Assembly: GCA_951230915.1 (NCBI GenBank)
Contig: OX579638.1
Coordinates: 22,028,696-22,092,695, forward strand
Origin: Antitrichia curtipendula
Lineage: Eukaryota; Streptophyta; Bryopsida; Hypnales; Leucodontaceae
Reading direction: 5' to 3'
DNA length: 64,000 nucleotides
In this document: positions 9,696 through 21,319 of the stretch, in pieces
Layout of the letters: every line of letters begins with the position of its first letter
How positions within the stretch are numbered: position 1 is the first letter of the stretch
Translations under genes and position numbers: made by a program
The notes under the pieces: model-generated
What the model was told of the DNA's origin: nothing
Database searches by the model: none
The model's input: only the letters and a program-made list of their open reading frames with translations

Positions 9696-12600
9696 ATGGC
9701 GCCCAAGCCTGTACCGAAGAAGGGGAAGAAGGTGAGTAACGGTTCGATTCTGTTTATACATGTGAGACGTTTTTTGATTTTTTGATTTTGGAAGATGTCA
9801 ATTGATCTTCTTGCTAATTGGATTAGGGTTTGAAGCAATTGTTCGTCTGGAGTGGGTTTGACCTAATTTTGTGGGAACAAACATTAGGGCATGGATTTTG
9901 AGTGCTGTTCTGTTATAGCTTTCGAGTTTAGAAAAAAAATTAATGATCGTGAGTTCATTTTTTTTGTATTTTTGTTTTTGTTGCAGAAGTCACTCACCGA
10001 GGAGGAGAAGAAGGCAAAGGCCGAATTCGAAGTTCTGAAGGTAAAGTTTTGCTTCTGAACTTGATACAATTCTGGGGACTGTGAATTGTTATACGCATTT
10101 GTCAATTTTGGTAAAGATTTTTATGTGAATTTATAAGTTTCGGATCGTTGTATGATTCTAAAATTTCGGTGTAATGGAGTTACATATTTGAGAACTGTGT
10201 CGTCTCATGCCGCACTCCATTTTGTCACAGGCTAAAGAAATGGTGAAGAAGTCCATTCGGGATCGCAGATCTGCATTCAAGCAAGCTATGGTGAGTCTTT
10301 GTCGTGATATTGCCTCTCACAGGTTTCGTGTTACTGAGAGGAAGAAATCGATACACAGCCTCAGTACACAAAAAACTCCACTGAAAAAGTAGCATATTCG
10401 TTTATCATGGATATAAGTTTTCAGAGAATCTCTTTTCAGATTGAGGAGGAGAAGCGCAGTACGATAAGCATGCTGCAAATTCATAAAGAGTGGAGGAACA
10501 TTATGCGCCGAGCTAAGATTGAGGAGCAGCGACAGGACATTGATTGGTTGTCAAAAAAGCATGTGCACCAGGTGGGGCTCCATGTCCTACTTTTACTCAA
10601 TCATCTGACTTTAATACTTTCCATAGCTGTTCCACAGTCCGTGAACTAGATTCTTCTCTTTCGTGACTTGCACAGTGAAATACGTGGTTTTAATTACAAG
10701 TAGGATGTTGTTTCAGGAGCTTTTTAGACAACATCATATCGATGAAGAGTATAGAAATGAGCTGGAATGTATTTTTACAGGCTTCAATTGCTCATTACTT
10801 TTTGGAATCGCTTTTTGGAGGAGTTGGATTCTTGCAGGTCGAATTGAAAGACTATGTCATATCATTATATCTGAAGCAGATGAACGAGTCAGAAGCTCAA
10901 CACCGCAATGCTCAGATTAAACACTTATCAATGCTGGATGCCTTACTTGATCTTCATTACTTGCGAACTAGGGTAAAAATAATCATCATCTCAAAACCTT
11001 GAATTTGAATGAGTGGGAAGCTCATCACCGCAATGCTCAGATTATTCGCTTATCAAATGCTGAATGCCTTACTTGTTTTTCATTACCAGTACTTGCGAAC
11101 CACTGTAGATTTATCCTTGATCTATAAATCTCAAAACCCTAATTTAGAGATCATGCACCCCACAGTGATGAGGACTTGCACTACGTAGTTTTGTCTTTCT
11201 GAATGCAAGATCATGTGAATGTTCTCATGTTCACTGTAGAAAATGGAGGAGGATTTTCAAGAGCAATTGAAATGTCTACACGATTCGTTCATGACGGAGA
11301 GGAATCTAATGACGACGAATCATGATAAACAGAAAAAGGTAGAAACACTTCCACTCTGGTTCCATTACTCAGATTTGTTTTGTTTTCGGCGCACCAAACA
11401 AAAAGTCTGTTCACATTTCTTTTGAAGAACTGAATCCTGTTGTATCGGTGTGAATGCATGCAGGAATTGAAAGACATGCTAGCAGCAATGAAAGCTGAAG
11501 CTGAAGAAGCGATCAATGAAAGAAGACAAGTATTTGAAGCTAACCGAGAAGAGCTAAAGGTGTGCTAAAGTTTGTTTCAGTGATGCTATGTTGTGTACAC
11601 TTGCATCATTGCAAAGTGCAACTTCTTTCTAGGCACTCAGGTTTGGCTCAATCATATGACCGGTTAGAGATTTGAGTTTCATGCTTTATTCTACGGAATC
11701 TCCCTCTTTTGTGTCACCAAGCGGATTTGAAAAAGGCTCTAGGAAGGTCCTAGAGAGGTCCAAAATTGAAAGAAATTTAGGTTTAGTCTAAGGGGTATGT
11801 TTCAATCACTTTTTGTCCTAATCACCTTTAGAAACAAGATGAGCTCACTATCAAGTTTTGGCAATTGAGTATCTTATCGTAAACTTCCAAGGTTTAAATT
11901 GATTAAATAATGAGTTTAAAAGGTGTTCAGTTAGTCTGGAAGGGTAGGGTGTACTCCATTCAATTATCAAATAGACTTATTTATAAGAGGGCAACGTAAC
12001 AACACAAGTTGAAACTAAGGATATCGACACAGAGTCCATCTATTAGTGAAGGCGCAAAATTGGTGTCACTATAACAAAAGAAATTTGGTGGAAATCAGTA
12101 CAATACAGTAATATTTGAACCTGAATTTAAATTAAAATAATGTGACTTTGGAAAATAATTGTCACACGCACTAACAGGATGAATTAGTGCCGTTATAACA
12201 AAAATGCTCAAACTGTTCTGCATCAGAACAAAAACACTGAGGAGTATAACATGCTCAGAATCTCGCTTGAAAGTGGAAGCGAGGAACTCGAGCGGCGGAT
12301 TGAGCACACACATCAGGTTTTAACCCAGACCTTTTCAATCTCAGAATCATAATGATAATGATAATCGTAATCTGGTGATATAAAATTTGAAGCCATCTAG
12401 TTATTGTTTCTACTATGTTATCAGTCAAATTAGTCGTTTAAAAATCCTTGTTCTTTTTAGGGGTTAACAGAATGCTTCAATGCTAAATGGGGACAGGCGT
12501 ACCTGGCTAGTACAGAAGCGAAGACAATATCATTCAAGAATTTGGTTGCCAAAGATGCCATCACAGCACGCGTAATTGAGCAACGGATGCGAAAGCTCAT

Positions 12601-15012
12601 CAAATTGCATGAAACGCTCGCATATTGGCGCATCCGCATTGTAACTAATGGGTAAAGGCACTTCATAGGGAACTCCAAACTCGGTCTACTTTCCAATCAT
12701 ATTCGTATAGTACATTTGTATTATTTATTATGCATAATATATGCAGAATGCATATGCATATTTCTTATGTACCCTCAACTGTATGACAAATGAGTAAGCT
12801 GATTATGTCTCCGCTTCTGATTATTGACCCGAAGTTAATTGAGAATGAAAATACATTACGGCGTGTATTTATACACAGCAAAAACTTTGACATCGTGAAC
12901 AAGAAGGTGAGGGACGAAAAGGAGAAGTTGCTGGGCCACTATACCTGTTTGAAGCGCCTGTTGGACCGAACACACCATCACGAGCATGACCATCTCAAGG
13001 TACTCCATTATCAAGCCCTTGAGAGATGTCCTCATGCTACTGGCAGATAAGTAGAACCTAGTTAAGCAGGAGCATTATTTGGATTCGTTGCATTCTAGTG
13101 AAGGCAGGTTATGTGATCGTCTTAGTGGCTCACTGCAGGAGGTTTCCAAGAATGTTTCGGACGCCAAGAACACTCTATTGGATAAGTATGTGACTGCGCA
13201 ACGAGTTCTTCTCTTGGCGGGACGCGTTAGCAAAGTAAATCTTCAAACTTGGCATTCTCCACATTAGTTAGAGGAAACTGTTTGCATCACTCTTAAGCAT
13301 GTCTCTGGATTATGTTTTTTGCAAGATGAATAGATCTACGGAGACCTTTGGGGTACAAGAGCCAAATTTGTTGAGATCATATGTTTGTCACTATATATAG
13401 ATTAAATATCTTACAACAATTTCGAAGTGGGAGGTTGTAGACCGCTAAATGAAATCACAATAGGCAATCCCATTTCCATTCAAGATCAGTCACAGAAACT
13501 GAGCCATAGAAATTGAACCATAAAAATTGAGCCAAGTAATGCTACACCACTTGCCAATTGGAAGCCAACCGAGTGCGTGAATAGGTCTATCGCAGACGGG
13601 ATCATGTCCCTAACGATTTTACTGTTAGTCTACGTCACCTAGAAGCTTGTGATCTTTTTTTAAACTGCTCTTGCATCCAAATGCTTGTTTGTTTCTGGTT
13701 TCTAACGGCTTGAAAACAATTGGATTTTTCTTATTCGACCAGCTTGAGACAGAGAACGAGAAGGTCTTTCCGTTTGATCCTCTGTATTGTTCCACCATCC
13801 CAACGATCCCTGGAATACTGCTGGAGAAAGAGCTGACCGAAGACGAGTGTAAGGTCCTGCATTCGCATCCACCTTTTCCATTGCTTCAATTACAGAAACT
13901 TCGGAATGGTCACTCCTCATCAGTTGGTACTGCATGCAAGTTGTAAGATTGTATGCAAGTTATAAAGCAAGTGATATGGTTTTATATCATTGAAATCTTG
14001 TTATTACAGCTGCTAAGAAAGCAGGGGATGAGAATGAGTGGCGACTGGCCCTCCCAGTTGTGCCGACCCAGTTCCCAGCTGAGCCGAACATCGCTCCCGT
14101 AGAAAATGGCAAGAGTCGTTTCCATTGGGCATCTTATGCTATCAATGACGCTGGCAAGGAGGTGGAAGAGATCGACTACATGTCCAACTTTTATAAACGC
14201 TTCAACAAGGTTAATTAACCTCACTTATACATCATGCATGTGTTTCACTAGTCATGCAGATCTTCCCTTTAAGTCTGCATTGATTTATCTCATGAGTGCA
14301 TGTGACACTGCTTTCCAAAGTCACACTATTTGTGCTAGTGCAGGCCGAAACATTACTTTATTGTACTAATTCGACAAGAAAAGGTTATGATAGACAGTGC
14401 TATCAATGTTGCAAATGACACTAATTTTGCCCTCACTAAAAAGAATAAATCTGTTTAGCTGGAATCCTGATTTAAATGTTCGGTGTACTGGTTCTCGACT
14501 TGCGAGATAGTTACCTGATTTCTTACTGAGTGGCAATGCTGCAATAACACAACAGGTCATGCTGGATAAACTAGCCATTCAGATGGAAAGGAACAAGCTG
14601 AGTAATGAGAATACCAAGCTTGCCAATGCTTTGCGGAAGTTCATTGACAGCCAAACTATCCCTGAGCGACTGAAGAGAAAATACAACATCTTGGTGGTGG
14701 GTTCAACTTTCCCATGCTATAACGGCACTTTTAATTTACTCTTTTTTGCAATGTATCCTTCTAATACTCGCTGAGAAGAGCTGTGATCAAGGAAACAGCA
14801 TCAGCACCTACTGGCGTTCATTGAATTCGTGCTGCTGGGAAAGATATTCATTGTAACTGCGTTGATCCTTTCCACTGGTTCATCATAAAAAATAATATGC
14901 AAATCGGTTGGTGCTGCAGACCATAAAGAAAAAGCCACACTCGCCTCGAGCAATCCCCGTACCTTGGTGGGAACCTCCACCGTTGAAGAAGGCAGCCAAG
15001 GAGGAATACTAG
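9696..15012 (+). CDS. DRC2: Dynein regulatory complex subunit 2 (DRC2/CCDC65), 15 exons
   Basis: The product is a subunit of the nexin-dynein regulatory complex, the coiled-coil linker between outer doublets that controls dynein activity in motile cilia. Exons: 9696-9731, 9987-10040, 10231-10290, 10440-10571, 10838-10972, 11240-11338, 11464-11559, 12227-12316, 12461-12651, 12879-12999, 13070-13234, 13743-13848, 14010-14209, 14556-14696 and 14920-15012. All junctions are GT-AG and in phase, giving 572 residues; human CCDC65 has about 480. The N-terminus is a lysine-rich MAPKPVPKKGKK. The chain is then almost entirely charged coiled coil. Landmarks shared with the family are RQDIDWL, LLLAGRVSKLETENEKVFPF (family form LAE..RKLETE.EKVLPF) and a late block VMLDKLAIQMERNKL. 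The tail is basic and proline-rich (PRAIPVPWWEPPP). Exon 8 and the acceptors of exons 10 and 14 were chosen by phase and alignment and could shift slightly. Expression is expected in spermatogenous cells. Confidence 0.93.
10881..11138 (+). repeat. Tandem duplication of the end of DRC2 exon 5 plus its donor flank
   Basis: Copy 1 (10881-10999) is the 3' part of exon 5 and the start of intron 5. Copy 2 (11006-11138) lies in intron 5. They share CACCGCAATGCTCAGATTA, GAATGCCTTACTTG or a close variant, TACTTGCGAAC and TCTCAAAACC. Copy 2 has point changes and small indels and lost the donor (GGGTAAAA became CACTGTAG), so it reads as a dead duplicate exon. Confidence 0.85.
11640..12210. repeat. Dispersed repeat inside DRC2 intron 7
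   Basis: Intron 7 is about 670 bp, longer than its neighbours. Phrases such as TTAGTGAAGGCGCAAAATTG and GGTGTCACTATAACAAAAG recur in altered form near 28135-28170 and 20810-20870. A TGTGACTTTGGAAAATAATTG phrase near 12140 recurs near 26715. CTTTTGTGTCACCAA (11707) and its rough complement near 12063 may be terminal repeats. The element family is unresolved. The repeat lies close to the acceptor of exon 8. Confidence 0.45.
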
Positions 15013-16029
15013 AAGGTACACTATCAAAGCAGCGGCTGTTTTTGACACTCTTTTGAACAGTTTTTCTTTGCAGCAATCCTCATTTTCAGACCCTGTAGTG
15101 TTAAAAAAAACAGTCCCAAGGAGAACCTCTCTAAGTCAATACTCTATAAGCCAATAAACCTCTGTCAGGAAATATTGATTGCCAGTCCTGCTTTGAGCCA
15201 CATTCAAACATCATGACTATAAATGCCCCTCCTTAATGTAATGGTCCCAGACCTATTGCTTTAGAGAGGTTCTACCTGTACCCTGATGGTCCTTCATCTC
15301 TCAACAAGGAAAAGAAAAAGAAAATCAGTTTTTCCCTTTTCTTAAGATGAACTTTCCAACTTGTTGATAATGATGAAAGATGAACCTGTGGCCTTGCCTA
15401 CCTCCATATTAATGAAAATGAGAAATCTGTACAATTGGCTCCTAAGCTAGTCCTCTGAGAGTAAGTTACTGCACATGAATGTACGTGCCACGTACATTTT
15501 GAAAATCTTGTACTAATGTTGCAATCAAGATGGGTACGTCCTGAAAAAAGCTCATGCACTCGATGAAACAACTATAAAGTATGTATGCCCACATTCAATA
15601 CTACCAAGAATGTGATGCCTATATGTGGATTAAAAAATGTCACAAAAATATAGATATTGATGGCATAGGATGTACGCAATCAAAACATGATAGTTTATGA
15701 CAACTTCGCTTTGGATTCAAGTAGACCTAAGGTAGCCTACCTCTTTTCAACCACTACCTCTTTTCGTTAGTTAGATTGTTTTGTTTTTGATCAGTTGTAG
15801 TTTAGGGTGATAGCTCATGTGGTTAGGTGATAGTTCAAGCAATACAAATGTTGGGGAGGTGTACATTGAAAGCATAAAATGATTACAAGATGTACTCTAG
15901 AAGTCACAATTATCACCTATTTGGAAGCATGGGCGATTTTGTAATCATCCTATGGTTGGAAATGTGGTGCCTTGTACAACAAGAATGAGTTGAATAGAAT
16001 CTCTCTAAAAAAAATTCATAATTATTTCG
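15013..16029. other. 3' flank of DRC2 and spacer
   Basis: The first few hundred bases are likely 3'UTR and downstream sequence. An AATGAAAATG context near 15410 could serve polyadenylation, but no site is clear. Nothing else was recognised. Confidence 0.4.
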
Positions 16030-16570
16030 TTTTTGAGGGAAAAAAAAAAGAACAAATTTTGGAACCCTTTTCAAATCTATTTCTCCATAGGGGATTTCTC
16101 CCCTCACCATTTTTTTTTGTTAACCACTCAAAATTGCCATTTCTATTGTGTTCACCCCAAAAAAAAACTTAAAAAAAAATCTAACTATAAGATCTTATAC
16201 TTTACTTGTCTAAGATCATGTGGTATAAGTTTTACAAAGTTTGACCAAATAAATTAGAAGATATTAGCATTTAAAGTTGAATTTTTCTTTTTTTTGAATG
16301 TTGGCTTGCTATTTCAAATAACTTTGACCAACATTTGTGGAATTTTTTTGCATTGTAGACTTTGAATTTTTAAAAAAAAACTGCATTATAAAATAGAATA
16401 GAAATTATAGAAAAATTTAAGAAAAAATAAACTCTTGATCATCATTCTTTAAAAAATTATTAAGTAGAAGTAGGTTCAAAATTGAAAGAAAAATTAAATC
16501 ATTAACATCTCTAAGATGGAATTAAAATACAATAATCCCAATAGTGAGATTGCTCTAGTCAAAGGAAAGA
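16030..16570. mobile_element. Degraded partial copy of TTAA family 1
   Basis: The phrases CACTCAAAATTGCCATTTCTATTG, ATAAGATCTTATAC, AAGTAGAAGTAGGTTCAAAATTG and TAATCCCAATAGTGAGATTG match the ordered interior of 56780-57704 in direct orientation (each named phrase is split across the alignment). Neither TTAACCCC terminus remains, so it is a truncated relic. Confidence 0.65.
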
Positions 16571-17099
16571 ACTGAGACAGAACGTCTTCACTATTGCTCA
16601 ACACCTCACTAGAATTGCCTCCACATTCTAAGCAATCCACATCTTCTCATTCTAACAAATCACCATTGACAACATCGAGAATGCTCGCAATACCATGAAG
16701 TACACTGCCTTTCTTTCTTAAGATGAACTCCATACTATCAGAAGGACTTCTTATATGACATGCACTAGAAGAAAAATGTGTCTGCCGCAATTGGTATTCA
16801 ACAACTACTTTGTGACAAAGTGTCTTATACAACTACACTGTGACTATAATACCTCGTTATTTGCATCAACTTTGACGTGTATATTGTTGTAGTTGCAAAG
16901 TAGTCGTAAAATGAAGTCTAGGATCACCGGAGGATGATAGAGTTGTCATTTAGAATTACTTGAGGTATTCTACATCCAATATTCATCATAGTTGTCGATG
17001 TGGACAACTCTGCAGTTACATATTATTTAAATTTGACTACAATTCAACATGAAAATGATTTGATTGCAACTAGAAAACGATTAAAATTTGACTAGATAA

Positions 17100-17250
17100 C
17101 AACTAGGATTCAACTTGAAAACAACTAGTCTTCGACTAGGAAATTATTAGGAAACAATTGCAATTGTAAACTGCAAGTTGTTTCCTAGTTGTTTTGTAGA
17201 TGTTTAATAGTTATTTTTTAGTTGTTTCTTAGTTGTTTTCAAATCATTTT
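17100..17250. repeat. Subterminal inverted array of AACAACTAG-type motifs
   Basis: Motifs such as GAAAACAACTAG and GGAAACAATTG on one side and TTGTTTCCTAGTTGTTTT on the other form a loose palindrome inside the CACTA-like element. It is probably part of that element's internal repeat structure. Confidence 0.5.
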
Positions 17251-17439
17251 CTGATTATGTAATAACAATTGTCCCATACCACTTGTCAAGAGTACCATTA
17301 GGTTGGACATACAAGACTTATAAGTAATTGTATCCTTATGTAACGAATTTTGCTAATAGAATTCTAAGATTTCTATATTTTGTAGATTTCTACAATTTAT
17401 AGATTTTGAAATCTACAAATTCTATGTGTCATAAAAAAG

Positions 17440-17650
17440 TTGCAAATGTGCCACAAATAAGTTGAAAATAAATCATAGACAAGTTGCAAACAAATAACAA
17501 ATGAATTACAGATGAGTCGCAATGAAGTTACAAATGAGTTGCAAACGAGTTACAAATGAGTTGCAATGAAATAACAAATGAGCTGCAAACAAGTCAAAGA
17601 TGAGTCACAATGAAGTGACAAATGAGTTGCAAACTAAACACAATTGAATT
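17440..17650. repeat. Degenerate tandem repeat, unit GAGTTGCAAA(C/T) or a close variant
   Basis: There are roughly a dozen imperfect, staggered units alternating GAGTTGCAAACGAG, GAGTTACAAATGAG and AAGTTGCAAATG. They lie inside the CACTA-like element and share its TTGCAA subterminal motif. Confidence 0.7.
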
Positions 17651-17898
17651 GTAATTTGTACGTGGCAACAAATACCATATAAGCAACCACATTATAAATC
17701 CCATCAATGAATTTCCAAGTAAGCTATAGAATGACAAATTAAAACATTTCACCTTACAACTATGTTGCGACTAGAAAGCTTGTCCACAGCAACTGGAGGC
17801 CTCTACAGCCTTCTAGATTATCATCAATCGCAAATGTCCGATGCAAGACAAAACCAGTTGTTCTTTGTAGTTGCAAGGCCCTTCATTTTCTTCTAGTG

Positions 17899-19465
17899 CT
17901 ATCCTCCTACTTTGACAGTGTAATACTCACCGTTGCTAATAAGGCCTAAATGGGAGGAAATGCACAAATTTAATTTGTTTGTGCATTTTGAATTTATCCC
18001 CTCCAAAAAAACATTCAGATAGATGAGATAGTCAAACTTTGCTTACTCGAATTAGGATTGGGGCGTCCCTAGAAGAGAGAAGACGCGGTGGCGTTGGGAA
18101 TTTGTTGCCAATGTGCCCACGTTAGGAGGATGTGCTTTGTCAACTTGGTCGCGCCACTCCCTTCACTTTCTCCGTTGCCATGGCCACTCCCTTCTCCTTC
18201 GTCGGCACCTGGACCACACCCTTGCTTCTCTCCGACATCTACGTTGCTCCTTGCTCCTATCCGATACTTGTGTTGCTCCCTTCCGTTTGATCGATGTGTA
18301 CGCTAGTGGTTCCCTTATTGGTGCGCCCTTGTAGGGAGATTGAGGATGCATTGGTGGCAACACTTCCTTGAGCTCCTCCACCTTTGGTATGCCTTGTTTT
18401 GACCTTCTCTTTTGCAGCATTATGTTGCATATCATGTCATTGCTCTTTTTCACTATCTGCTTTGATTTTGCTGAAGCTTTGATTGTTTGTGTAAGTGTAG
18501 GTGGCAATGGTGGCAATGGTGCTCCTCTTCCATTGCATTTCTTCTTTGACGTTGTCATTCTAGGTACGTTGTCCTTTCGTTGTTGTCCTACTTGTCTTGA
18601 GGTCATTGTAGAGATCTTTATGATTCTGATTGTTTACTTTACAAAATGTTGTTTGGCCGTTGGGCTGCTCTTTCCTACCAATTCCTTCGTCTTCTCTTGC
18701 ATGCATTGGTTTATGTATTTGAGTGATGTGTCAATTGCCAATATTGGGGTAGGAAAGGTGTGAATTACTTTATTTTGATCGGTAAAGGTGAGTGACAAGC
18801 CTCCCATAAATACCCTTCTTTGCAGATCTCGTTATTGCTACCTATTGTTGCAACTTGTGCATCGCTAGATGTCCGCCTCTAATTTCATGCATTTCTAGAA
18901 AAGCAAGGCAGCCTAGATTGCTTCCCCTCATGGACTTGAGTCCTAGCATCGAATTTTGTAACTTCATGTTTTGACTTGGCAGGAGGTACTCCTTATCCAT
19001 TGTGATTAGGCTATAGCATCTCACGAAGCTCTTTGTTCACGACACAACTGAACCTTGCAATGTTGTCCTGTACATGCCTGATAGTCCACAAAAGAACAAT
19101 TGTCACTTGCCGACGAAAAAAATAAAAAAATGTAGAAGATGATGGCTATTGAGGGAATGGACAACAATTTGCTAGTGATGGAAGGACTCTCAAATGCTCA
19201 CTATGCAAACAATTAAGAATTGCAAATATTTTATCTTCATTAGCTCCTTGTTCCAATCTATCCCATCTCTTAACTACAGCTACTGATTGTAATCTAGTCA
19301 TTGTATTGTACAACTCTTGTGTTTCTCATTCAAATTTATACTAAGTGTACAAATTGAGTCCTAAATTGTGCAAAGAATTTAGATATGGAACCGTTTCTCT
19401 ACACATTGTCATTCACATTTGGATGCATTGCACCTGAAGCATATCTTCTTTCGTTCTCATTGAAC
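17899..19465 (-). other. GC-richer tract with broken coding-like frames, unrecognised
   Basis: Base composition differs from the surrounding AT-rich DNA. On the minus strand 18163-18606 stays open for 147 codons, and between 18842 and 19080 two minus frames alternate, broken by stops. That pattern fits an old, mutated coding region such as a transposon gene or a captured gene fragment. No domain could be recognised. The 18163-18606 frame is very rich in Arg, Lys, Ser and Pro at its end and may be chance. Confidence 0.25.
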
Positions 19466-19469
19466 GAAG

Positions 19470-20490
19470 TCAAACTATGTTTAAAACAACTACTATTGAT
19501 AGGCACCAATACAAGTAGCCTGGGCCACATAGAAAAATTGGTAAATCAAAATAATAGGGCTTAGGCATTTCGGGATTTTTTAAATCCCGAAATGACCAAG
19601 TAAAATTGTTTGGCAATGTAGCATATTTGCTTAACCATTTATAACTAGAATTTTCAATTTTTTTTCTTTGCAATTTTCTCACAACATGTGGTCAAGGAGT
19701 AGCTTTAAAGGAACAACGGTTTTCATAACTTTTGACTACACATAGTTAAAAAGTTATTGTATGTTACATAGTTTTTTTTCCAACACAGGTAGTCTAAGCC
19801 ACATAGAAAAATTTAATATTTTAAAGTAAAAAATTTAATTTTTTTTTTGAGATTTTTATATACACATGGAAAGCTTTGAATCATTTTATTTTCTACAAAT
19901 GAGATGAAAGTTATAAAGAGTTTTAGATTGTGGACAATCATAGAATCTCTATTCAAAAATAAACTTTGAAGTCTTTTATTGAACCCAATTTGTAATATTT
20001 TTGGAAAAAAAATAGAACATTGAATTTAGATTGTTTATTACAACAGTGAGATTGGAATTATTTTTTTTTGTAACCAAATTCTAAATCATTAAAAAAAAAT
20101 TAATTATACTTTACCTCTTTCTACCTATTCTTTTTTTCTATCATGAATTTGAATTAAAAAAAACATATTCCCAACTTAATTCTTTAACATATTATAGACA
20201 TCCACATTTTGGAGTATCAAGTTTGAAAGTCAAACTAACCATTCAAGAGTTGAAAATACTTTTATTTGAATTTCAACCATCATCATGTGCAATTAATAAG
20301 AAATACTTTTATTTGAAATTCAACAATCATCATCTTGCAAATGTCAAGGCTTTTATTAGAAAAATTTAAAGAGACTACATTCTAACTAATAAATCCAAAA
20401 ACTCCTATAGTTGAATTTGCTAATGAATAGATATAGATCAAGATTTTACTCTAACCATGAATTTGAGTATTTTGAAGCTACTTTGAACCA
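19470..20490. mobile_element. Decayed inverted relics of TTAA family 1
   Basis: On the minus strand the stretch contains complements of phrases in the 55-57 kb copies, among them CACAACATGTGGTCAAGG, CATAACTTTTGACTACACA, GGAAAGCTTTGAATCATTTT and CTTTACCTCTTTCTACCTA. A duplicated phrase, CACATAGAAAAATT, near 19528 and 19801 suggests an internal duplication or two overlapping relics. No intact ends remain. Confidence 0.5.
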
Positions 20491-20507
20491 TGGTCCTTCA
20501 GGAGGGT

Positions 20508-20742
20508 TGCTATTATGTGAGCATAAGAGTGTGAGCCTATGAGCCTAGAATACTACACCTATGTTATAAGTGTATATACTATAAAAATCGTCTATAATTA
20601 TAGGATGTATATATTACAAATACTTATATTATAAATGTTTATGATACATATATCTTAAACAGTGTGTGATATCTATATTATAGGTACCTATATTGTAGGC
20701 TCAATGCTCACAAACTCGCATTTTTGGACTCACATACTAGCA
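20508..20742. mobile_element. Small TIR element, GCTAGCA family (235 bp)
   Basis: The left end TGCTATTATGTGAG is mirrored by CTCACATACTAGCA on the right, with 13 of 14 positions matching. Inside are repeated GTGAGCCTATGAGCC-type phrases and TATAT-rich near-palindromes (CCTATATTGTAGG). The same layout is seen at 27436-27673. It is non-coding and has no clear target duplication. Confidence 0.7.
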
Positions 20743-21319
20743 CCGTTGGGTCCTTTAGGAGTTGAATTTAATGTACTCCCAAGATTGTGAAACTTCATTG
20801 ATTTGTCCTATTAGCGAGGGAGGGGAAGGAAATGATCATCACCTAGAAAATTAGTGTCAACACAAAAGAAATTCGTAATCAAACACTACTTGAAGTATGG
20901 CTATGAAGTCCATATTGTCAAGAACGTTTTCACAGCAATCTCAACATCTCCAGCAAATTGAAAAATGATGGTCTGACTGCCCATAATGATATCAAAACCG
21001 ACAATGGTCCCCGAACAAGACTTCTAGATGATTGGAAATAGTTGACTGCCGCTAGTTTCCTGCATAGTACTTGCACTTGCAGGTATTTTTGTTCACAAGA
21101 AATCTATGATGCGCAATCTTGATGGGTGGTAGCAGGATGTGCATGACTCTACTATGAATTGGTTGAGTACATGAAAGGGTGTCATAAGATCTCTCAAGCA
21201 CTAATGTTTACAGCAATGCAGGGCCTGAATGAACTCTCTCGAGATTAGATGTGCAGGACAAAGGCCAATTAGTTGCAATATTGACTCTTGGGCTTAGGTA
21301 CCGTGAAGCGGAGACTCTG
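20743..21319 (-). other. 3' flank of the TIP41-like gene
   Basis: The half nearest 21319 is expected to hold the 3'UTR of the minus-strand TIP41-like gene. Positions about 20810-20880 carry a fragment of the repeat also seen in DRC2 intron 7. No separate gene was recognised. Confidence 0.4.

Larger units (their letters stand above)
16763..17898. mobile_element. CACTA-like non-autonomous element (about 1.14 kb)
   Basis: The left end CACTAGAAGAAAAATGTG is mirrored by the right end, whose complement reads CACTAGAAGAAAATGAAG. CACTA plus AGAAAA termini are the hallmark of the plant CACTA (En/Spm) superfamily. The subterminal regions are rich in repeated short motifs around AGTTGC and GCAACT in both orientations, as expected for transposase binding sites. 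The flanking trinucleotides (ATG and CTA) do not match, so the 3-bp duplication is lost or an end has shifted. There is no transposase open frame. Confidence 0.75.

Noticed and set aside
10717..10837. A possible extra DRC2 exon (open frame in intron 4 after an acceptor-like TTTCAG)
   Set aside because: Alignment with the known family joins exon 4 directly to the exon at 10838 with no missing residues, and the extra frame would break the phase.
17440..17650. A CRISPR-like repeat array
   Set aside because: Units are short, imperfect and overlapping, with no unique spacers of constant length. The host is a eukaryote and the array is part of a CACTA-like element.
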